The notes under the pieces: generated by a model | Database searches by the model: none | What the model was told of the DNA's origin: nothing | What the model saw: the letters and a program-made list of their open reading frames with translations, nothing else | Translations under genes and position numbers: made by a program | Shown here: positions 58,874 through 64,000 of the stretch, in pieces | Layout: every line of letters starts with the position of its first letter | Position numbering within the stretch: the stretch's first letter is position 1 | Source: Actinoplanes sp. KI2 | GTDB lineage: Bacteria; Actinomycetota; Actinomycetes; Mycobacteriales; Micromonosporaceae | Assembly (NCBI RefSeq): GCF_025630775.1 | Contig: NZ_JAOSZE010000021.1 | Location: 62,001 to 126,000 of the forward strand | Direction of reading: 5' to 3' | DNA length: 64,000 bases

Positions 58874-60946
58874 CTAATCCTTCTGATCCTGGCCGCTCTC
58901 CCCGATCGGACGGTTGAGCTGGCCCATCTGCGGGGGCTCCAGCGGGGGGCGATTGCGGCGGGCCGCCTTCGCGGCCGGCTGGGGCGGTTGGTTGGGCGGC
59001 TGCTGCGCGCCGGCCGGACTGGTCGGCAGGGGCTCGGCCGGGCCGCGGTTGGGGTGCACGCCCAGGCCGCTGGGCACGGCGCCGCCGTCGCCGCCGAAGC
59101 GGTTGCTGGCGTTCTCCGGGGTGGCGGGCGGCTGTGGTGGCGAAGCCGCCGGGCTCAGGCCGCTGGGTGCGTCCGTCCGGGGCTGTCGGAGGCCGCTGAG
59201 TGCCTCTGGCGGCGGGACGGCCGGAGCGGTCGGCAGCGTCGTGGCGGGCGGCTGCGGTGGCGAAGCGGCCGGACCCAGGCCGCTGGGGGCGTCAGTCCGG
59301 GCCATGCCGAGACCGCTGGGGGCGTCGGGCCGGGCCGGTCCGAGGCCGCTGGGGGCGGCGGGCGGCGGGACAGCGGGAGCGCTCGGCAGCGGCGCTGGCG
59401 GGGCGGTGCCGAGACCGCTGGGGGCGTCGGGGCGGGCCAGTCCGAGGCTGCTCGGTGCGTCGGGCTGCGGGATGCCGGGAGTGCTCGGCGGCGGGGTGGC
59501 CGGGGGCCAGTTCGTCTGCTGGTGCGCGGCCTGGTGGCCGGGCGATGGCGGCGCGGCCGGCTGAACCGGGGATGGCGGCGCGGCCGGCTGACCCAACGAC
59601 GGCGGCGCGGCCGGCTGAACCGGGGATGGCGGCGCGGCCGGCTGACCCAACGATGGCGGTGCAGCCGGCTGACCCAACGATGGCGGTGCAGCCGGCTGAC
59701 CCAACGATGGCGGCGCGGCAGGCTGGCTGAGCGGTTGCGGCCCGGCGGGCTGATCTGGCGGCTGGGGCGCGGAGGGCCGGCCCATCGCCGGGTTCGGGGG
59801 GACGACGGCCGGCGATGGTGGGACGGGTGGCTGCGCGGCCTCCGCCGGGGCGGGGCGGGACGTCGCGACCGGGCGGGGTGCGGGCGGGCGGTTGATCGGC
59901 GTGTAGAGCGGGGCGTCCAGGGGGCGCTCCTGCGGGCGGTACTGCGGCGGGCTGCCGACCGGCGAGCCGGGGCCGGACGGGAGCGGCTGCCGGGCCGGCG
60001 TGGGAGTCGCGGGCGGGGGCCCGGGCTGCGGGTTCGACGGCGGAGTCTCGACCTGAGTGTCCCCGGCCGGGGGCTCGACCTCGGCGGCCGGCGGCGGGAC
60101 GGCGGGGGGCAGGTCCATCGCCGGCGGCTCGGGGACCCGTGGCTCGGCGTGGCGGGGCGACGCGGATCCCAGCGGCGGCGGGGTGAAGGAGAGTCCGCTC
60201 GGTGCTTCGGCCGACGGCAGGTCCAGCGACGCGGCGGTCAGCCCGCTCAGGCGCGGCCCGGGCGGCTCGCCGGAAGGCGCAGGAGAATCGGCAGGCTCAG
60301 GAGATTCGGAGACCTCAAGAGACTCGGAGACCTCAAGAGACTCGGAGACCTCAAGAGACTCGGAGACCTCAAGAGACTCGGAGACCTCAAGAGAATCGGA
60401 AGGCGCGGGCGGGAGCAGCCCATCGTCGAGCGGCGACGCCACCAGGGTCGACGGCTCGATCGGGGGCAGATCGGCACTCAACGGCTCCCGCGGCAGGGCT
60501 GCGGTCAACGACTCGATCGAGGGCAGCTCGATATCTGCCTTCGGCGAGGCGAACGACACCTCCACGTGCGGCTCGTCGTCCGGCGCATGGCTGCCCGCGG
60601 ACGGGCCGGGCCACGCCGGGCGATCCGGCTCGCCGAGGGAAGAGCCCGGGAGCGGATCGAGCGAGCCGAACAGCGGCGGAGACGCGTACGGCTGGTCCTC
60701 GACCGCACCCGGCGTGCCCTGCCGGGCGGCCGTCACCAACCCGGAGGCCTCGGCGAGCTCGGCGAGGCCGGCCGCCTCGACGACCTCGGCGGCCGCGCGC
60801 CCGACGGGGCAAGGCAACGGCGCGCCGCAGACCGGGCACTCGGTCATCTCCTCGCTGGGGCCGGCCCCGCCGCCGTGCGCCTCGAGCATCCCGAGGGCGG
60901 TCCGGGCGAGCACACTGTCCGGGTCCACGAACGCCTTGGGTGCCAT
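58874..60946 (-). CDS. Large Pro/Ala/Ser-rich disordered protein
   Basis: The 690-residue protein has a short ordered N-terminus (MAPKAFVDPDSVLARTALGM) with a zinc-ribbon-like TECPVCGAPLPCPVGR (residues 35-50), then long repeats: SLEVSE five times (about 183-212), QPAAPPSLG/SPV seven or more times (about 405-470) and RPDAPSGLG-type units later. It ends with a basic patch (KAARRNRPP). GGAGGGGG before ATG 60946 and the sensible start favour this strand over the equally open opposite one. Looks like a scaffold or glycosylated surface protein; not recognised. Confidence 0.72.
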   Translation of the reverse strand: MAPKAFVDPDSVLARTALGMLEAHGGGAGPSEEMTECPVCGAPLPCPVGRAAAEVVEAAGLAELAEASGLVTAARQGTPGAVEDQPYASPPLFGSLDPLPGSSLGEPDRPAWPGPSAGSHAPDDEPHVEVSFASPKADIELPSIESLTAALPREPLSADLPPIEPSTLVASPLDDGLLPPAPSDSLEVSESLEVSESLEVSESLEVSESLEVSESPEPADSPAPSGEPPGPRLSGLTAASLDLPSAEAPSGLSFTPPPLGSASPRHAEPRVPEPPAMDLPPAVPPPAAEVEPPAGDTQVETPPSNPQPGPPPATPTPARQPLPSGPGSPVGSPPQYRPQERPLDAPLYTPINRPPAPRPVATSRPAPAEAAQPPVPPSPAVVPPNPAMGRPSAPQPPDQPAGPQPLSQPAAPPSLGQPAAPPSLGQPAAPPSLGQPAAPPSPVQPAAPPSLGQPAAPPSPVQPAAPPSPGHQAAHQQTNWPPATPPPSTPGIPQPDAPSSLGLARPDAPSGLGTAPPAPLPSAPAVPPPAAPSGLGPARPDAPSGLGMARTDAPSGLGPAASPPQPPATTLPTAPAVPPPEALSGLRQPRTDAPSGLSPAASPPQPPATPENASNRFGGDGGAVPSGLGVHPNRGPAEPLPTSPAGAQQPPNQPPQPAAKAARRNRPPLEPPQMGQLNRPIGESGQDQKD
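59536..59735. repeat. 27-bp tandem repeat in the disordered protein gene
   Basis: About seven units encoding QPAAPPSLG or QPAAPPSPV, arranged in alternating types. Confidence 0.85.
60301..60400. repeat. 18-bp tandem repeat in the disordered protein gene
   Basis: About five units of gagacctcaagagactcg, nearly identical, encoding SLEVSE. Confidence 0.92.
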
Positions 60947-61031
60947 GTCCTGCCCCCTCCCCCGCGCGAGGCCGCACGGTTCCGAGTCAAGTTCACCTTT
61001 CGTGGTGATCCTTCGCGGGGTTTTCGGGGAT

Positions 61032-62168
61032 TCAGGCGGTGCTCTCGTCGTCGTCGTCGCGCAGGATCGCCCCGATGCCGTGCGTCAGGCCGATCTCGGC
61101 CGGGTCGACCAGCAGCAGGCCCGCGCCGGTGCCGACGACCGCGCGCAGCAGGGCCGCATCGGCGCGCACCTCGATCGGTTCGACGCCCGAGGCGCGCAGC
61201 GTCCCCGGCTCGGTGGCGATCAGTCGGGGATCGCCGGCGCCGATGAAGAGCCGGTCGGTCGAGTCCGGGTCGTCGACCAGCAGCACCTCCTCGACCTGGC
61301 CGCGGCGGAGCCGGACGACCACGTCGCCGAGGCCGTCGGCGTGCGGCCGGCTGCCGTACCGGGCCACGGACGCCTTCATGTTCTGCGCGGCGACCTCCGC
61401 GACGGCCCGTTCGGTGGCCTCGTCCAGCCGGCCCGACCCGCCGGTCTGCCCGGTGGTGACCACCCGGTCGCGCCAGCGGGGCGGAAGCTTGCCGACCACG
61501 TACGGGATCTCCTTCGGGTCACCGGCCACGACCACGACCTCGGCGCCGATCTGCTCGGCCGCGTCGGCGGCGGCCGCCACGTCGCCGGCGTGGCGTTTCC
61601 AGTTCTCCTCGGCGGCCCGCTGGTAGCGCGGGTTGGCGATCGGCTGCTCGCCGGCGCCGTGCACCGTGTACCGGCGGGGCGTTCCGCCGGCGTCCAGCGC
61701 CTCGATGTCGCCCTCGCGGTGCCCGGCCTGCACCCGTACGTAAGGGATCTCCTCGCCGCGCAGCGCGACCATCGGCATGGCGTGCGGCAGCGGCCCCCAG
61801 GTGGCCAGGTCGGCGACCGGCGGCGCCGGCAGCGGTTCGATCAGCGCGACCTCCCCGGCGCGGGCGAAGATCGCGAGCCCGTGGCGGCCGGGGCGGTGCG
61901 GGTATCCCTGGACGGCCTCGCCGATCGCCGCGATCGTGGCCGGATCGGCGCCCGCGCCGGCCAGCAGACCGGCCAGGTCCCGCCACCGCTGCTCGATCCG
62001 GTGGCCGGCATCCCCCTCGGCGCGGGTCGCATCCTCAGCATGGGCCGCGTTCTCGGCGTGGGTCGCGTTCTGGGCGTGGGTCGCGTTCTCGGCGTGGGTC
62101 GCATCCAGGTAGACCGACGCCCACGGGCCGTCCCCCGCGAACAGCGGGCGCAGATATTCCAGGTCCAT
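61032..62168 (-). CDS. Vms1/eRF1-fold protein (Rv2629-like)
   Basis: The 378-residue protein belongs to the bacterial eRF1-like/Vms1 group (Rv2629 type): an N-terminal strand (PWASVYLDATH), a central Rossmann-like domain (GRHGLAIFARAGEVALIEPL), VVVVAGDPKEIPYVVGKLPP, and a C-terminal AAGTGAGLLLVDPAEIGLTH-like domain. Vms1 proteins release peptides from stalled tRNAs, so a ribosome-rescue or dormancy role is possible. A His/Asn/Ala repeat (THAENA, residues 24-50) is inserted near the N-terminus. AGAAGGGGG precedes ATG 62168. Confidence 0.85.
   Translation of the reverse strand: MDLEYLRPLFAGDGPWASVYLDATHAENATHAQNATHAENAAHAEDATRAEGDAGHRIEQRWRDLAGLLAGAGADPATIAAIGEAVQGYPHRPGRHGLAIFARAGEVALIEPLPAPPVADLATWGPLPHAMPMVALRGEEIPYVRVQAGHREGDIEALDAGGTPRRYTVHGAGEQPIANPRYQRAAEENWKRHAGDVAAAADAAEQIGAEVVVVAGDPKEIPYVVGKLPPRWRDRVVTTGQTGGSGRLDEATERAVAEVAAQNMKASVARYGSRPHADGLGDVVVRLRRGQVEEVLLVDDPDSTDRLFIGAGDPRLIATEPGTLRASGVEPIEVRADAALLRAVVGTGAGLLLVDPAEIGLTHGIGAILRDDDDESTA
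62031..62104. repeat. 18-bp tandem repeat in the Vms1-like gene
   Basis: About four units of gcgttctcggcgtgggtc encode HAENAT-type hexapeptides inserted in the first domain. Confidence 0.88.
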
Positions 62169-62266
62169 GATCGCGTACCCCCTTCTGACCGATTCTCACT
62201 TTTTCACTCACGGTAAGTGAGAAGTTGCGCTCCGTACGATATGAACACATCCAGGAGGTGGTCCGC

Positions 62267-62788
62267 TTGGACGAGGTCGAGCTGTACCGCGAGCAGGTCC
62301 TCCGGCACGTCAGCCCGGTCATCACCGGTCGTTTCGCCGGATACCAGACGTCGTACACCCGGGAGGTGAAGGTCGGGCAGCCGCTGCTGGTGCTGGTCTA
62401 CCTGGCGGCCGGTGTCGCCCAGATGCTCGGCTCGCTGCTGCGGATGGGTGGCGCCCGGCGCAGCTTCAAGGAGCTGAAGAAGGGGCCGGAGTTCCTGGTG
62501 ACCCCGCTGCGCGTACGCGACGACCTGGGACAGACGTACGAGGTCGAGATGCACGGCCACCTGCCGCAGTCGGCGCTGCACCGGGGCGACCTGATCCAGC
62601 TCACCACCCGGCCGCAGAAGGACGTGCGGCTACCGGTCCGGCTCATCCAGGTGGTGAACCTGACCACCATGCAGCCGCTCACCCCGCGGATCCCGACAAT
62701 GTGGTCGCATCTCGGTCCGGCCCTGCTGCTGCAAGCCATGATCGGGTTTCTCGTCGTCGCAACGGTGGCAGCCGCCTGGCTCTCCTGA
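62267..62788 (+). CDS. Tail-anchored hypothetical membrane protein
   Basis: The 173-residue protein starts at TTG 62267 with a near-perfect AGGAGGTGG 8 bases upstream. A soluble beta-rich domain (FLVTPLRVRDDLGQTYEVEM and LIQLTTRPQKDVRLPVRLIQ) is preceded by a hydrophobic stretch (LLVLVYLAAGVAQMLGSLL), and the C-terminus has a membrane span (ALLLQAMIGFLVVATVAAAW). It may be an envelope-associated protein. No family recognised. It diverges from the Vms1-like gene. Confidence 0.75.
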   Translation: MDEVELYREQVLRHVSPVITGRFAGYQTSYTREVKVGQPLLVLVYLAAGVAQMLGSLLRMGGARRSFKELKKGPEFLVTPLRVRDDLGQTYEVEMHGHLPQSALHRGDLIQLTTRPQKDVRLPVRLIQVVNLTTMQPLTPRIPTMWSHLGPALLLQAMIGFLVVATVAAAWLS

Positions 62789-62869
62789 AAATCCAGACAC
62801 CCCCTTCCCCTGTGGCGCAGACCTGCCCGGTGTGCGAACTTGGATTCACTCGAGAAGAGGTGGTGTGCC

Positions 62870-64000
62870 GTGGGCGAGGAAGTCGAGCAGACCAACTTCA
62901 CCCGAGAGGATCGAGCGAAGTACCGGCACAAGATCCGCCGGAGCCTGGATGTGTTCGCCGCAATGTTGCGCGAATCCCGCTTCGAGTTCGAGCGGCCGCT
63001 CACCGGCATGGAGATCGAGCTCAATCTCATCGACGAGGACGCGAATCCGGCGATGCGCAACGCCGAGGTGCTGGGCGCGATCGCCGACCCCGACTTCCAG
63101 ACCGAACTGGGCCAGTTCAACATCGAGATAAACGTGCCGCCGCGCCGGCTGGCCGGGGACGAGAACGCCGACCTCGAACGTACGCTGCGGGCCAGTCTGA
63201 ACAACGCGGAGAAGCACGCGCGCGCGGTCGGTGCGCACACCCTGATGATCGGGATCCTGCCGACGCTGCGCCGCGAGCACATGACGCTGGACGCGCTGTC
63301 GGCGAATCCGCGCTACAAACTGCTGAACGAGCAGATCTTCGCGGCCCGGGGCGAAGATCTCGACATCCGGATCGACGGTGTGGACCGGCTGGCCGTCACC
63401 ACCGACACCATCGCGCCCGAGTCCGCCTGCACCAGCACCCAGTTCCACCTGCAAGTCAGCCCGGCACAGTTCGCGTCGTACTGGAACGCCGCCCAGGTCA
63501 TCGCGGGCGTGCAGGTGGCGCTGGGCGCGAACTCGCCGCTGCTGTTCGGCCGGGAGCTGTGGCGCGAGACCCGCATCCCGCTGTTCGAGCAGGCCACCGA
63601 CACCCGGTCGGAAGAGATAAGAGCGCAAGGTGTACGCCCGAGAGTGTGGTTCGGCGAACGCTGGATCACCTCGGTGTTCGACCTCTTCGAGGAGAACGTG
63701 CGTTACTTCCCGGCCCTGCTGCCGATCTGCGACGAGCTCGACCCGGCCGACATCCTGGAACGGGGCGAGGTGCCCGAGCTCAGCGAGCTACGGCTGCACA
63801 ACGGCACGGTCTACCGCTGGAACCGGCCGATCTACGCGGTGGTGCGCGGCCGCCCGCACCTGCGGGTGGAGAACCGGGTGCTCCCGGCCGGCCCGACCGT
63901 CATCGACACCCTGGCGAACGCGGGCTTCTACTACGGGCTGATCCGCAACCTGGCCGAGGCCGAACGGCCACTGTGGACGCAGATGAGTTTCAGCGCGGCC
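62870..64000 (+). CDS. Glutamate-cysteine-ligase-like protein, 5' part
   Basis: The frame from GTG 62870 (GAAGAGGTGG upstream) stays open for 377 codons to the window edge. The sequence GMEIELNLIDEDANPAMRNA, QFNIEINVPPRRLAG, CTSTQFHLQVSPAQFASYWN and LGANSPLLFGRELWRETRIP is that of the glutamate-cysteine ligase-2-type (GshA/EgtA-like) carboxylate-amine ligase family. In an organism that makes mycothiol it may make a different gamma-glutamyl product. The C-terminus lies beyond 64000. Confidence 0.85.
   Translation, partial: MGEEVEQTNFTREDRAKYRHKIRRSLDVFAAMLRESRFEFERPLTGMEIELNLIDEDANPAMRNAEVLGAIADPDFQTELGQFNIEINVPPRRLAGDENADLERTLRASLNNAEKHARAVGAHTLMIGILPTLRREHMTLDALSANPRYKLLNEQIFAARGEDLDIRIDGVDRLAVTTDTIAPESACTSTQFHLQVSPAQFASYWNAAQVIAGVQVALGANSPLLFGRELWRETRIPLFEQATDTRSEEIRAQGVRPRVWFGERWITSVFDLFEENVRYFPALLPICDELDPADILERGEVPELSELRLHNGTVYRWNRPIYAVVRGRPHLRVENRVLPAGPTVIDTLANAGFYYGLIRNLAEAERPLWTQMSFSAA

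Noticed and set aside
58097..61246. Very long open frame on the plus strand (over 1000 codons) opposite the disordered protein and across two other genes.
   Set aside because: It overlaps the STAS-ATPase gene in another frame, is mostly Arg/Gly and repeats, and has no good start; it is the shadow of a Pro-rich minus-strand gene.

Overview
The window is a high-GC actinobacterial chromosome segment. The Pup-proteasome genes (pup, dop, pafA, prcA, prcB, mpa/arc), the mycothiol ligase gene mshC, an F420-type LLM oxidoreductase and a DUF3090 / SCO1664-like / phosphatase block mark it as an actinomycete. The proline/alanine-rich style, the FtsK cassette and the gene content suggest Micromonosporaceae (Actinoplanes- or Micromonospora-like). 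The genus is inference. No rRNA, tRNA, CRISPR array, transposase or prophage gene was recognised.

Layout. 1-2.4 kb: end of a DUF3866 gene, a small membrane protein and pafA. 2.5-4.7 kb: a dTDP-glucose-dehydratase-like protein that has lost its catalytic residues, and a patatin-like lipase. 4.8-11.9 kb (minus strand): prcA, prcB, pup, dop, an acyltransferase 3 membrane protein and mpa/arc. Dop deamidates Pup, PafA attaches it to substrates, and Mpa unfolds them into the PrcAB core. 12-16.6 kb: ferredoxin, a hypothetical protein, trmI, an S2P-type protease and a RecB-family nuclease. 17.3-26.4 kb: a DUF4097 protein with its RHH regulator, a HAD hydrolase, small regulators paired with enzymes (ArsR/SRPBCC, TetR/SDR), GNAT, a hypoxanthine phosphoribosyltransferase and PAC2. 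26.5-34.4 kb: GntR, a secreted Gly/Trp-rich peptide, mshC, and the SCO1664 / DUF3090 / phosphatase / LLM operon, followed by an aldo/keto reductase. 34.7-42.8 kb: an acidic protein, an M20 peptidase, hemerythrin, LysR, a ClpC-like ATPase, a PIN-like protein and an MFS transporter. 43.5-45.5 kb: an SDR-AraC operon.

45.7-50.3 kb is a compact operon: a small helical-hairpin protein, a helical protein, an FtsK/SpoIIIE ATPase, possibly a 29-residue CxxC peptide, and a coiled-coil membrane protein. It looks like a stripped-down type VII-like translocation system with no other Ecc components nearby. 50.35-51.84 kb holds a second unusual system: a Gly/Ala/Asp-repeat peptide followed 8 bases later by a JmjC/cupin oxygenase, resembling a modified-peptide precursor and its hydroxylase. 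51.9-64 kb: two convergent DUF72 genes, a DksA/TraR zinc-finger protein, a P-loop-defective kinase-like protein, a winged-helix regulator, SecA2, a STAS-ATPase fusion, a large disordered protein, a Vms1/eRF1-like protein, a tail-anchored protein and the start of a glutamate-cysteine-ligase-like gene.

A recurring theme is young tandem duplication. In-frame minisatellites of 18-72 bp sit inside at least seven genes, and intergenic arrays sit at 16.7, 29.3-29.6, 34.5 and 42.9-43.4 kb. Several are strongly hairpin-forming.
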